Shown one piece after another: positions 25,890-36,360 of a DNA stretch of 64,000 nt. Both the position numbers and the translations under genes were made by a program. The DNA lies in the NCBI GenBank assembly GCA_015501585.1, contig JADNRY010000218.1, positions 38,574-102,573 of the forward strand, given 5' to 3'. This DNA comes from Rhodocollybia butyracea (taxonomy: Eukaryota; Basidiomycota; Agaricomycetes; Agaricales; Omphalotaceae). The notes beneath the pieces were generated by a model that was not told the DNA's origin, did no database searches, and saw only the letters and a list, made by a program, of their open reading frames with translations. Positions within the stretch are counted from its first letter, which is position 1. Each line of letters starts with the position of its first letter.

Positions 25890-26400
25890 ATGTCAAGGAA
25901 TTGTCATGTAACGTAGTTTGTGATCATACCAGGTACACATGTTTTATTTGAGTATAACCCTATTGACGTGGTTCATCCTTATTTCTTACTTCCTCTCCGC
26001 AAAGGAAAGACTTTTTCGGGTCTCCCCTGCATAGGTAGACTTATCTTTCCTCGAAGTTACTAGTTAGAGTAATGGTTCTTGTTGAGGCCTCAGTTCGCTT
26101 TTTCGCTTTAAGGTTTCCGAGAGCGCGCGCTTGAGATGGCGGAGGGGGGGACGTCCAGTTTAATTCGCTGCAGGTGGACTTGAGTTTCTGAAGCCAAATT
26201 AATGATTTTCTGCTCTGTTTGGATATCCCTGATCTAGATCTCTGGCTCCTCTTGGTCTCCGGCGTCCCTTCAACCAGACAACACAAGAGACAACACCCTT
26301 TTCCTTGCCCGATCCATAACCTATAGGTGACAGTAGAAGTGTTTTCACTGTAAGTACTTGATGTCTTCTCGTAAATCTAATCAACAAGGCGCCATTTTGT

Positions 26401-26760
26401 ACACCAAAATGGCTTGTAAGTAACTACGTGTGTCCACAGTCAAGTTAGAAAATAGGGAAAACTTGTAATGAGAAGATTTACCTGAGGGCTCGCAGTCAAG
26501 TTAGACAAGGGGAAAACTTGAGACTACTGCGGCCCTCAGGAGTATAAGTAATTAAGGAAAAACATGAGTAATGAGAAATCAAATAAACATTCAATTTGAA
26601 AGTGCCGGGGCATGAGCTCGAACCGATGGAAAGGAGAACGGGGTCTTAGGCGCGCTGAGCGTACACTGACCATCGGTGAGTGAAGTGCTGCAGTGAGCAT
26701 GAGGCTGAGAACACTTACCTCGTTGATTAGATTTTTGTAAACTCACAACTTTAAATCCAA
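26401..26760 (-). repeat. Ngaro A repeat, copy 1
   Basis: 360 bp from ACACCAAAATGGCTTGTAAG to TTTAAATCCAA. It appears identical to the copies at 26944-27303 and 31479-31838. Its left edge abuts GCCATTTTG, which forms an inverted repeat with the CAAAATGGC inside A. Confidence 0.9.
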
Positions 26761-26869
26761 CTAATCAACAAGGCGCCATTTTGTTCGCCACGAGAAGTTA
26801 GGTAGACACGGGAGCCGTCCTGAAGACAGCGACGACTCCCTGAGCGGATAGATTAGCGCGGAGCAGGGT
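26761..26869 (-). repeat. Ngaro B repeat, copy 1
   Basis: 109 bp from CTAATCAACAAGGCGCCATT to GCGGAGCAGGGT, matching 27304-27412. The first 24 bp also occur alone at 26377-26400. Confidence 0.9.
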
Positions 26870-26943
26870 TACTTTAATACAATGTTCGTATGTCCATGAT
26901 AAGATACAGAGAAAAGGGTGTAGGAGGGAGGGTAGCGCAGAAT
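26870..26943 (-). other. 74-bp spacer of the deleted Ngaro unit
   Basis: Sits between an A and a B repeat where the full element carries its ORFs. Its A-side end (AGCGCAGAAT) equals the A-side end of the ORF region near 31469-31478. This fits an internally deleted copy. The middle of the spacer has no match I can see. Confidence 0.6.
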
Positions 26944-27303
26944 ACACCAAAATGGCTTGTAAGTAACTACGTGTGTCCACAGTCAAGTTAGAAAATAGGG
27001 AAAACTTGTAATGAGAAGATTTACCTGAGGGCTCGCAGTCAAGTTAGACAAGGGGAAAACTTGAGACTACTGCGGCCCTCAGGAGTATAAGTAATTAAGG
27101 AAAAACATGAGTAATGAGAAATCAAATAAACATTCAATTTGAAAGTGCCGGGGCATGAGCTCGAACCGATGGAAAGGAGAACGGGGTCTTAGGCGCGCTG
27201 AGCGTACACTGACCATCGGTGAGTGAAGTGCTGCAGTGAGCATGAGGCTGAGAACACTTACCTCGTTGATTAGATTTTTGTAAACTCACAACTTTAAATC
27301 CAA
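26944..27303 (-). repeat. Ngaro A repeat, copy 2
   Basis: 360 bp, apparently identical to copies 1 and 3. It is the central A, directly next to the B repeat at 27304. Confidence 0.9.
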
Positions 27304-27412
27304 CTAATCAACAAGGCGCCATTTTGTTCGCCACGAGAAGTTAGGTAGACACGGGAGCCGTCCTGAAGACAGCGACGACTCCCTGAGCGGATAGATTAGC
27401 GCGGAGCAGGGT
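27304..27412 (-). repeat. Ngaro B repeat, copy 2
   Basis: 109 bp directly downstream of the recombinase ORF in coding direction, matching 26761-26869. Confidence 0.9.
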
Positions 27413-27466
27413 ATAAGGTAGAGGAATGAGAGTTGAGCGGATGTGATGTTGGTGAGCGGTGATTGA

Positions 27467-28450
27467 TCAATTGTCGCGTCTGCTGAAAAGCAGCGCGGTG
27501 AGCACGACAGGGTGAATTCGGATGTATAATTTGAATGCCTCGGAGGTCCAGCGACCTGCAGCTTGGATCAGGTCTGCGGGTGTGCCAAGTTGTGCAAGGA
27601 AAGTCGCTCCGCCGGATCGAAGTGAGTGACCCCCAACGTTATCAGTGGCAAATTGTTTGAGCCGGCGAATGAACCATGAGCGTGTAGGGACGGAGCCATC
27701 AGACCTGACCCAAAGGTGTGGTAAAGCGGGAAATCGCTCGTCTCTAGCTGCGATGTATTTCCTCATAATTTTGACAGGGCAGTCAAGATCATCTTTTGCT
27801 AGGATCATGATTTTGCTACCGTCGAAAGTACGGTCAGATTTGTGAGTTGGTAATGTGAATTCCATGCGATTTTCATCGGCAGAGAAAGATGAACGTAAAC
27901 ACACTTTCCGAAATGATTGGAGGGATTTTTTGTCAGGCCAGACAAGTTCGCCGAGTCGCATGAGGGCAAAGAAACCGACAAACAGTAAGGCGAGGAACAG
28001 AATATCATCAAATGATGATGAATTATGGAGTTTGGTGTGAATCACAGTTAGTTCTGCTCTGTGGAGGGGGCGTTTGCGTGATCTTGGTGAAGCGTGTCTT
28101 TTTGAGCACCCACGCAGTGTTTTCTTTACTAGTGGATGGGCGCGGGCTTGTCGGACATCAGGGTAGAAGGTCTCGAGTTGGTTGCAGATACCGGAGAGGT
28201 AGCTTGGTACAGATTTCGGGATGAAATGATACATGTAAACAATGTAAAATGATAGAGTTTCAGGAGTGGGTTCTACCGGGAGGTCATGATTGCGGCAAAA
28301 AGTCACGTAAGATTGGAGAGCTGAAGTGTAGGAAGCGCGAGACGAAGGATCCAAAGTATAACCTAACGCAATGTTGCGTTCGTGCAACAGGCGTGCACGG
28401 CTCCAGACTGGGCGGACTGGTTGTCTGGAGGAAGGGGGAGGTAGGTTCAT
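27467..28450 (-). CDS. Tyrosine recombinase of the Ngaro-like element
   Basis: 327 residues and intact. It shows an N-terminal SAM-like region (SYTSALQSYVTFCRNHDL) and the catalytic pattern of tyrosine recombinases: R in FFALMRLGELVW, HxxR in GGHSLRSGGATFLAQLG, W in GRWTSEAFKLY and the nucleophile Y in KLYIRIHP. It would integrate a circular cDNA of the element by strand exchange (family knowledge). Its ATG overlaps the stop of the RT-RNase H frame as ATGA at 28447-28450, which suggests coupled or reinitiated translation. Confidence 0.9.
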   Translation of the reverse strand: MNLPPPSSRQPVRPVWSRARLLHERNIALGYTLDPSSRASYTSALQSYVTFCRNHDLPVEPTPETLSFYIVYMYHFIPKSVPSYLSGICNQLETFYPDVRQARAHPLVKKTLRGCSKRHASPRSRKRPLHRAELTVIHTKLHNSSSFDDILFLALLFVGFFALMRLGELVWPDKKSLQSFRKVCLRSSFSADENRMEFTLPTHKSDRTFDGSKIMILAKDDLDCPVKIMRKYIAARDERFPALPHLWVRSDGSVPTRSWFIRRLKQFATDNVGGHSLRSGGATFLAQLGTPADLIQAAGRWTSEAFKLYIRIHPVVLTALLFSRRDN

Positions 28451-30268
28451 TTTTGTTCTGCCCCCAGCAATGAATGAGGGGGTTGAAAGGGCGCAATGGT
28501 CATAGTTGGGGAGAGTCTGTAGACCTTGTCATTATCGAAGCGAGAAAGAGCGTCGGCGATAGAGTTTAATTCCCCGGGGATATGGCCCACGCGGAATTGA
28601 ATGCCGGCATCCAAGACATGTCCAATGGCGGTGATAAGGAGGCGGTTATACTCTTGTTTTGCCTTCAACGAGTTGAACATATCCACGGTATTGGAGTTGT
28701 CTGTGAAGACGAAGATGCGTTGCGGCGGCGGGTTGGAGAACTTGATTGCATACGAGATCGCTGAAACGACGGTGAGTGCTTCAAAAAAGAAAATAGGTTT
28801 TTTGAGCTCATCAGGGATCTGGTACTGGTAGCCAAGAACAACGCCTCCGGATTTCAGCCAGAAACCCATGCCTGTCAAGCAAGCATCCGTGTAGAGGATA
28901 AGTTCAGCATCATCAGGTCCCCATTCTTCAGACTCGAGCATTCGAATACCCTTAGAATTCTCCATGTGAGTTGCCAGCCATTGCAGCTCTATGCAAACAG
29001 AATTATTGATCCAAATTCGGCTATTAGGCTGGTCCTTGCCAGACATTTTCTCGTATAACGCAGAAAGACCTGGACGAAGGAGAGGGTAAACGTTCAGTGA
29101 CCAGTTTACCCACCCGCCAATGCGTTGAAACTCGCGTAGTTCCCAACGTTTTCCGACAACTGCAAATTCGCGTATAGCAGCCAGAAGATCAGAGCGAGAG
29201 TCAATGGGCATGACAATGGTCATAGTGTTTGGGTCTACCTCAAAACCTATGATGAGTAGGGTGGAGCCCCATAGTTGCTTTGGTTCCTCATGTGGTATAC
29301 CGAGTCTGTCCCAGAGGAGCAGTAGTTGAGTTTGTTTCGAGGGAGGAACTTTGCGTATGGTGCGTAATACTCCATATTGTCAGCGAATTCCCAACTGAAA
29401 GCATCATCAACATAGCCAAAGATGTCGGCGAGCAGCATGATATATACGGCAATCCAAAGTACAAGAGCAAAGAAGTTTCCCCAGATTCCACCAGCACCAC
29501 GGTTACCAAAGTTATTGCAGTGGTCGGTATGAAACAGGCTGGCAATCTTCACCACTTGACGGATTTGCCAGCGCGGTTCCATAGGGAGACGTCGGTACGC
29601 TTGTGAAACATCAGACTTGAAAACCACTAATTCACGATCTCGACCATAGGTATGGCGCACTCGCAGTAGAGCGGAACCAAGGTCGTGCAAGTTGTCAAGT
29701 TTGACAGAGACATATTTTCGGTCTATGAAAGAGTTTGGGGGGAAAGGACCAGCGCTATGGTGTACAGTGAGTCTCAGCTTATCTGAATGCGGTTTTGGTA
29801 CAACAACCACAGGGATTGACTGCATGCCGGGGAGGAGTACCGGGAAACCTTTGGAGAATCGGCCAACAGTGATTTCTTGGTCACGCTGCTTGCAAGAAAA
29901 GATGATATGTTTTTCATCCTTCAAGGGATACGAGCGGTCCAATGTTTCTGGCACAAGAGGATCATCGGTATCTGCCCACGGCCAGAATCCGTTACGAAGA
30001 CCAACCAGAACAGACTCAACAAGTGGGCGGTTAGGGTGGCTGCGAAGGAGAGTTTGAAACGGGCCAATCTTGATTGGCGTGGTTATTCGGAACAGGTGGG
30101 GTTCTCTCCGATGGTGCGTATAGCAGTGTCATTGAGAATTTCGTTGACAGGTGGACGTGGTAGTGCAGGCATAGTTTCCGAAGCTTTAGCCAGGGTGATG
30201 CGTTGGTTTTCATTACCAGTGCTATCCCAGATAAAATCTCGAGCATAGCGTGGGCGACGGAACCAACG
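28447..30268 (-). CDS. Reverse transcriptase-RNase H of the Ngaro-like element, two apparent frameshifts
   Basis: The N-terminal part is read in the frame that overlaps the end of gag (ERWFRRPRYARDFIWD, upstream of 30083). RT motifs follow: FKSDVSQAYRRLPM, DHCNNFGNRGAGGIW and the FGYVDDAF catalytic box. RNase H supplies LYTDACLTGMGFW, FFFEALTVVSA, FVFTDNSNTVDMFNS and GELNSIADALSR. Two breaks occur, near 30093-30100 (four C in coding sense where five would keep the frame) and near 29345 (three C where four would). Either restores conserved neighbouring text, so these may be base-call errors in runs rather than decay. The 5' boundary is approximate. Confidence 0.8.
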
Positions 30269-30269
30269 C

Positions 30270-31439
30270 TCAGTTAGCTTTGGGACAATCGGCTCGGGGA
30301 TGCTCATTGCTTCGGCAGTTTGAGCAGATATGCTTGTAGTTGCAGGTTTGAGGTGTGTTTGGACACTTCTTGTCATTGAAACGTCTGCAGGGGTCTCGAC
30401 GATGATTAGAGGTGGAGCCTTTTGATGACTTTGGCTGAGACTGAGAGGCTCCAGACCACGAAGGCGCTTGTAACCATCGGAGGGATAAATCAGTGAATGC
30501 GGCAAAGTCGGAGAGGAGGTGGCATCGTGTTTGTGAGACACGGAGGCGCACGGCTTTGTCATAGTTGAAGACATGGTCATGAAATTGTACTGGGAGAGAG
30601 GCGAAGAGCTGGGAGATATGGTCTCGGTATAAGCTGAGTTCTCTGTTTCGATGGGGGAGCGCATATTCGACTGCTCGTGCGAATCTATCAAAGGTGATAG
30701 ACCATTCTCCGTGGGATGAGACGACCCGTCCGGCGCTGTGGCTACCAAATCTGAATTCGATGTCTCCGAGTTTTTGACTTTGTCGCTCATCAAGAGTTGT
30801 GGCATGGATACTTGAGAAGATATGGTCAAATTTTGCTGGTTTTCCTCTGACAAGATCGTCCCAGTCTTCAAAGCTGAATGCGGGGCAATCCGGCTGAGAA
30901 GTGATGGAGTTTCGGGCAAAGACCGGGTCTCGAGTGAAATTCTCGAGAGCAATGCGGGTTTTTTCCAGATCCGGTGATAACTGGGTAGGGCTTGTACGGG
31001 AAGCCCAGGCAAAGAGCTTGGGGTCAATCTTCTTACGAGGGGAACGACTTTTCTCTTCGTCGTCAGACTCGTCATCGGATCCGGGTTCCGCTCGGGGGCG
31101 TTTCTGAGACGACGAAGTAGGCTGAGGTTCCCCATCGGGCCTTTGTTCATTACCAATCTGGGCGGCCTTCTCTCGTTCTGCTTCGAGGATATCGAGGAGA
31201 TTGAAGTAGAAATCGAGGGTCTGACTGATGGTGTCTTCCTCGAGTTCTTCAGCAGCGATGATACCCTGGATAGAGAGGAAGGCCTGTAACTTGGATAGAT
31301 CTCCCTTTTTGAATTCTTCAGTGATGTCAACGCATTGTTGTGAAACATCGGCTTCGGGCCCAGTTGGTGGTCGTGCATGAGCACCAGATGTTGAGGTATG
31401 TCCTGCAGAGGCTTGGTTGGGATTGGTACCATCAGTCAT
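30270..31439 (-). CDS. Gag-like protein of the Ngaro-like element
   Basis: 389 residues starting MTDGTNPNQASAGHTSTS. A disordered acidic/basic segment (DDESDDEEKSRSPRKK) follows, then a helical middle (WSITFDRFARAVEYALP). The C-terminus is Cys/His-rich (CRRFNDKKCPN, CNYKHICSNCRSNEHPRADC), probably a zinc-binding nucleic-acid region as in other DIRS-order gag proteins. It begins 40 bp inside the outer A repeat. A second long frame covers the same DNA and is treated as a shadow except for its last part, which encodes the RT N-terminus. Confidence 0.8.
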   Translation of the reverse strand: MTDGTNPNQASAGHTSTSGAHARPPTGPEADVSQQCVDITEEFKKGDLSKLQAFLSIQGIIAAEELEEDTISQTLDFYFNLLDILEAEREKAAQIGNEQRPDGEPQPTSSSQKRPRAEPGSDDESDDEEKSRSPRKKIDPKLFAWASRTSPTQLSPDLEKTRIALENFTRDPVFARNSITSQPDCPAFSFEDWDDLVRGKPAKFDHIFSSIHATTLDERQSQKLGDIEFRFGSHSAGRVVSSHGEWSITFDRFARAVEYALPHRNRELSLYRDHISQLFASLPVQFHDHVFNYDKAVRLRVSQTRCHLLSDFAAFTDLSLRWLQAPSWSGASQSQPKSSKGSTSNHRRDPCRRFNDKKCPNTPQTCNYKHICSNCRSNEHPRADCPKAN

Positions 31440-31478
31440 GGGTATTTGAGCGAAGCGATGTTATAATTAGCGCAGAAT

Positions 31479-31838
31479 ACACCAAAATGGCTTGTAAGTA
31501 ACTACGTGTGTCCACAGTCAAGTTAGAAAATAGGGAAAACTTGTAATGAGAAGATTTACCTGAGGGCTCGCAGTCAAGTTAGACAAGGGGAAAACTTGAG
31601 ACTACTGCGGCCCTCAGGAGTATAAGTAATTAAGGAAAAACATGAGTAATGAGAAATCAAATAAACATTCAATTTGAAAGTGCCGGGGCATGAGCTCGAA
31701 CCGATGGAAAGGAGAACGGGGTCTTAGGCGCGCTGAGCGTACACTGACCATCGGTGAGTGAAGTGCTGCAGTGAGCATGAGGCTGAGAACACTTACCTCG
31801 TTGATTAGATTTTTGTAAACTCACAACTTTAAATCCAA
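31479..31838 (-). repeat. Ngaro A repeat, copy 3 (5' end of the element)
   Basis: 360 bp, apparently identical to the other two copies. The AGCGCAGAAT just before it is shared with the end of the short spacer at 26870-26943. Confidence 0.9.
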
Positions 31839-32415
31839 ATAAAAACAAAACAACGTGAAAAGTGTACAACGTCCGACGGCCGCGTAAAAGCTCTTTATAA
31901 TCTTTTTCAGTATTTACTTGATAAGCTTGGCGCAAAGATTGATCGAGAATCAAATCACCCGAAAAGTTCGAAATGCGACCTAATGCGACCGTTCGAGGGA
32001 GCCTTCAAAGCCTCAAAACTGGCGAAACATCTCTCACTCCCAACTGAGTTCCCAGCGCCTATTGTCCGGAATTCTAGCGCCTATTGCTCGTGGTTCATTC
32101 TCTCCTTCCTTTATCGAAAGCTTGTACTATGGCATACCATGCATGTTGTATGAAGACATCGACGACAGCTACCAAGTCATCGGCTTGCGCCCGTCGTCAC
32201 CGATATTGTCACTTGAAAATAGGAATTTCCAAAATGGGATTCTGTATCCGGGTCGGAATGCGGCCTCGGTTTGTCATCCTGTCTTACTATCTTTTCCTTT
32301 CCCGACTGCAACAACCAAGCAACAGCCCATATTTGTATCTACGCGTCTCACACGACCACGTCAATAAATACTGAGATGCAATTTTCCACTGAAGCAAAAC
32401 GTACCACCTCCCTAA

Positions 32416-34873
32416 ATGTCTTCCGACAGTTCCAGGTCGTTGTCCCCCGTCTCTCAGGCTCTAGCCTTGGGAGTCATTTTACTAGGAACCTACTTGATTC
32501 CAAAGATTGTTCAATGGAGAAAAAGAATGGTCAAGGTCCGTCGTTGCACCCTGCTCTCAATAATCAAATAACACCTGTTTTCCACAGCTAAACGCTATTC
32601 CTACCGTCGGAAACTCTGGATTCTTTTCATCCTACATTAGCGCAAGGAGGTTCAAAGACCATGCTCCAGAGATAATTCAAGAGGGATATCGCAAAGTAAT
32701 TCGCTCGTTCTCAGGATGACAGTCACGCGGCTAATCGTTATTCAAATATGCTCGACTAGTATCCTGGGCAGGCATTCAAGGTACCCCTCCCCGACCGCTG
32801 GCAGGTGATTGTTTCCGGAGAGGAGATGATTAGGGATCTCAAGAAAGCTAGCGAATTCGATGTTTCATTCGACGATGCCATTAGCGAGGTGCATTCCAAT
32901 CCACAGCTTGAGTTCGTCTCATTTAATCACGGGTTTAGACCATGCAAACGGAGTATACGTTGGGAAAAGAGGCCAAAAATCCCTATACAATTCCGGTACG
33001 CGACCAGTTGTGCACAATATATCTCGCTCACAGCTTTCTCTCTTCTTGAAGGTTGTTCGTAGTCCCCTCACGCGCGCCTTACCTTCCCGATTTCACGATC
33101 TGCGAGATGAGATCGTGGCGTCGTTCGATTCTCTCATTCCTGCTAAAGGTAAATACAACACCGCTTATCACCATTTACGTAGTCATCTCCCCTGGTCCAT
33201 TTTCGGCACTGACTTATGTTTTTTCTTTCAAGAAACGGAATGGATGAAAGTGTCAATGCTATATACCATCATGCAAATCGTGTCCCGCACCAGTAATCGC
33301 TTTTTCGTTGGGTTGCCATTATGTACGTCTAGCTCGCCCTCTTATTCCAGCGTTATGTTGTGTATATTCAAGAAATACCTCCAGGTCGGGACCCGGACTA
33401 CGTCGTGAGTAGCCGATTATACTGGTTCTAACCTACCCTCGATCTGATTTTGCTTCAACTTACCCACAGAATCTTAATATCCATTTCACGATTGATGCTT
33501 TTAGGGATGCCCTGACCCTCCGGCGCTATCCCAGCTTTCTCAAACCGTGAGTTTCTTTCTGTTCCTTCATGGAAGCCCCATGAATCCTTCGCGTAGCCTC
33601 GCCCGTCAATTTTTGGGCAACGTCCCCGCATGCATGGCCCGCGCCGAAAAACATCTTGCGCCATTAATACAAGAACGGCTGGCGAAGGAGAAAGAGTATG
33701 AAACCCAGGATTGGCCTGATAAACCCGTAAGCCTTTGCGTTGTTCTACTAGGTTGTGAACTAAGATGTTGTTTAGAATGATCTTGTTACATGGCTCCTGG
33801 ATGAAGCATACACGCAAGGGAATGGCAAACGTCCAGAGGATATCGTCAATAAAATCGTCAACTATGTTATCCTCATTAACTTTGCTGCGATTCATACCAC
33901 GGTATGTTGTTTTGCAGACATTGGAGTACACTTTGTTTTAATTTTTTTCGCTTCTCGTATTTAGAGCATGGTGAGTCTACGAGCCTCGAATGGGACTGAC
34001 CTCACACTGAGTTTCCCTTCACCAGACTTTCACTAACAGTATCTACTATCTTGCCGCCAACCCCCAGATCGCCGATCCTCTCCGAGAAGAGATCAGTCCG
34101 ATTGTTCAAGAGCTGGGATGGACTAAAGCTGCAATGGGTAAGATGATAAAGCTGGATAGCTTCTTGAAGGAGACGCAAAGGTTGAGTGGGGTCAGTGGTT
34201 GTAAGTTTCCAGTTTTCGTTCTCCATATCCGAAGTTACCTGTATTGACTCCCGAATCCATATTTAGTGAGCATGGACCGAATGGTACTCCGGGATCTCAC
34301 ATTTTCAAACGGTACAGTTGTCCCGGCAGGAACGATTGTTGGGACAGCTTCGTATGGGTTGCACCATGATAAGGTGTGTGTTCAGGTGTAGCAACCTCCC
34401 TACTCTCTCCGAGTTCATTTTCTTTCATGTTCAAATATGAATCTGAAGCTGAATATCTTATTAAAAGGCGCATTACGAAGATCCCGAAACCTTTAGACCT
34501 TTCCGATTCTCCGACATCCGAGAACAAGACGGGGAGAGTCTGAAGCACCAGATGGTGGCTATAGACCCGTCATTTGCGTTGTTTGGTGGTGGACGACATA
34601 TGTGGTACGTCCCGTGTCTTGTAATATCTCTCCACTCGCGATACATCCCTCCTCATCCCTCACGTTTCTCCTTCCCCCAAAACCCTTTCCTTTTGTAGCC
34701 CAGGAAGGTTCTTCGCGGTAAACGAAATCAAAGCTCTCATTGCGCACGTCCTACTTGCATATGATGTTAAATTTGAAGGCAACAAGGGGGTTCCCTCTCC
34801 AGTGTGGAGTGGGGCATCGTACACTCCGAATTCATCTGCCGAGGTTATGTTCAGGAAGAGAGCCGAGGCCTGA
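32416..34873 (+). CDS. Cytochrome P450, ent-kaurene-oxidase-like (CYP512-type)
   Basis: About a dozen exons keep frame. The membrane anchor is in MSSDSSRSLSPVSQALALGV. Then come IPTVGNSGFFSSYISARRF, PLPDRWQVIVSGEEMI, SPLTRALPSRFHDLRDEI and NRFFVGLPLCRDPDYV. The I-helix is INFAAIHTTSMTFTN, the ExxR motif KETQR, and the haem loop FGGGRHMCPGRFFA with its Cys ligand; the end is SSAEVMFRKRAEA. It is an ER haem monooxygenase. The AAIHTTS helix and overall layout are those of the ent-kaurene-oxidase-like group, many of which act on terpenoids in Agaricomycetes. The substrate cannot be told, and no terpene synthase is in the window. No damage was seen. Confidence 0.9.
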
Positions 34874-35232
34874 ATATTTCTTCATTGGATTTTCGAAGCT
34901 GGCCTGTTCTTATTTCTGAACGTTTAGGTCTGCGGCATAAGCTATTCTCTGTTCAAATTGTACTTGTACTTAGTTGTCAAATGGAAATTCCATGCTTACC
35001 TCTCAGCCCAAACCTTGTTGTTTTCGACGTCAAAAGCTTTGTAGCTTCAGAGGTCTCTTTCACTTTTGCCTCAATGTTCTCAGCCATTAACAACTCGACA
35101 GGAGAGTCTTAGGTATTCTACAATGCTTCAGGTGGCCAGTCACAGGGAGTTAACAAGCTTTAGTACTTAGGAGGTTGACAATATTTTTTTTGCTACACAA
35201 GGAGCCAGGGGCAAATCAAGCTCTTGACTATC

Positions 35233-35442
35233 TCAGAACAACGAGTTTGGGTTGTGGTAATGATAGTTATCGGGAGTACACCCGCGTTGGAGGCCAATCT
35301 GGCGCTGTTGAGTCAAAGGATCATAGAGATCCCGCGGAATCGCCGTATTGTAAACACAGGTCGAACAGCAGTCCGGGGACCGGCAGGGTAGTGCTCCACC
35401 CGATTTCGGACTGTGCGGAAAGTAATTATCCGGGATGCACAT
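35233..35442 (-). CDS. Small Cys-rich ORF, paralogous to the one at 54979-55239
   Basis: 69 codons from an ATG: MCIPDNYFPHSPKSGG, then CRSPDCCSTCVYNTAIPRDL and YDPLTQQRQIGLQRG. The DNA is similar to 54979-55239 in the same orientation, but the best-matching reading frame changes partway through. At least one copy is therefore decaying. There is no signal peptide in this frame. Family unknown; it may be the last exon of a longer gene or a dispersed repeat. Confidence 0.3.
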   Translation of the reverse strand: MCIPDNYFPHSPKSGGALPCRSPDCCSTCVYNTAIPRDLYDPLTQQRQIGLQRGCTPDNYHYHNPNSLF

Positions 35443-35498
35443 CAGCGTAGAGCCTGAGGTCTGCTGTGAATCACGCTCAATGAGAAAGAAGAACAAGG

Positions 35499-35690
35499 TA
35501 TGATTTATATGATTTTATGAGGGGAACAGCGACAGCTACGGCCGAGTCGCCTTCCCGATTTACAAAAACAGAGAGAAGAAAATAAGAATATAGATATGAT
35601 TTATAAGTTTTTATGAGGGAAACAAGAGGGAAACAATGACAGCTACGGCCGAGTCACCTTCCCGATCGACAAAAACACGGGGTCAAAGAA
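35499..35690. repeat. Tandem duplication of about 100 bp
   Basis: The stretch ATGATTTATA...TTTTATGAGGG...ACAGCTACGGCCGAGTC...TTCCCGAT...ACAAAAACA occurs at about 35499-35571 and again at about 35598-35680 with small differences. Confidence 0.7.
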
Positions 35691-35738
35691 ATAGAAGTAT
35701 AGTGGTTCAACGTTCAATGTTCACTGAGTGATAACGGT

Positions 35739-36360
35739 TCACTGAGTGATAACGGAGGCGGGTGCGGGGTCAAAGTAAAAAGTGTTGGTCGACCCAATAG
35801 TGTTGCCTTGGAATCTAGGGTTCATGATAAGAACCTAAATGTACAGTGATCAGCATAGTCCAAGTCAGTGTAGAGTCAGTAAAGCATACGTTGTTGACAG
35901 CAGTGGAGTCGTAAACCCAGAGGTTGTTCGTATTATCATTAGCCATGACATTTCCAACCCAACCTCCTTGCTGCTGCCTGTAATGGCGATTAAGAATGGT
36001 TTTGAGAGGTGTTGATAAATGAAACATACTTAGTGAACTGCCAGAAGATCCACTTGGTCCCAGTGTTACCACCAATCACGGGATCTTTGTCCAAAGACGT
36101 CGTATGGGTTGCCGCGAGCTCGAGAGCCTGCTGACCCTTTGGAAAACCAGTGATTACTCCATCACCGGCCACTTGCCACTATCGACAATTCCAGATCTAA
36201 AGACAACGCGAACTCATTTCGGAACACTTACAAAGTTAGCCGAGTCAAAGGCCCCAGTCCTGACGGGGTTCCCAGAACTTGTGGGGTAAGTGACCATTGT
36301 TTTCTTGCCTATGTCGGTGTAGATATAGTAGATTCCAGCGGGGAGAGAAACGTAAGACAT
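35739..36360 (-). CDS. 153-residue protein, possible beta-trefoil lectin or inhibitor
   Basis: Four exons, 36360-36232, 36178-36030, 35977-35890 and 35834-35739, sum to 154 codons with all phases matching. The sequence starts MSYVSLPAGIYYIYTDIGKK. It continues with WQVAGDGVITGFPKGQQALE, PVIGGNTGTKWIFWQF and NNLWVYDSTA, and ends STNTFYFDPAPASVITQ. There is no signal peptide. The length, the GxYYI start and the regularly spaced W.V and WxFWQF segments recall the small beta-trefoil lectins and mycocypin-type inhibitors of mushrooms. That is a resemblance in pattern, not a firm assignment. The stop lies in a directly repeated 18-mer (GTTCACTGAGTGATAACG twice). Confidence 0.6.

Larger units (their letters stand above)
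26377..31838 (-). mobile_element. Ngaro-like (DIRS-order) tyrosine-recombinase retrotransposon with split direct repeats
   Basis: In coding order the element reads A repeat (31838-31479), gag-like ORF, RT-RNase H, tyrosine recombinase, B repeat (27412-27304), A (27303-26944), a 74-bp spacer, B (26869-26761), A (26760-26401), and a 24-bp start of B (26400-26377). Split direct repeats plus a tyrosine recombinase instead of a DDE integrase define the DIRS/Ngaro/PAT groups. No methyltransferase is seen, which favours Ngaro. The three 360-bp A copies and two 109-bp B copies look identical, so the insertion is young. The extra A and B copies suggest a full element joined to an internally deleted one. 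Confidence 0.85.

Noticed and set aside
26580..26640. tRNA-like B box (GGTTCGAG) in the Ngaro A repeat, minus strand
   Set aside because: The flanking bases do not form a T-stem or an acceptor stem, and it recurs in all three A copies as part of the repeat.
30083..31432. 449-codon frame overlapping the gag-like ORF
   Set aside because: Most of it is Ser/Arg/Pro-rich shadow sequence. Only its last part (RT N-terminus) is real and is included in the RT feature.
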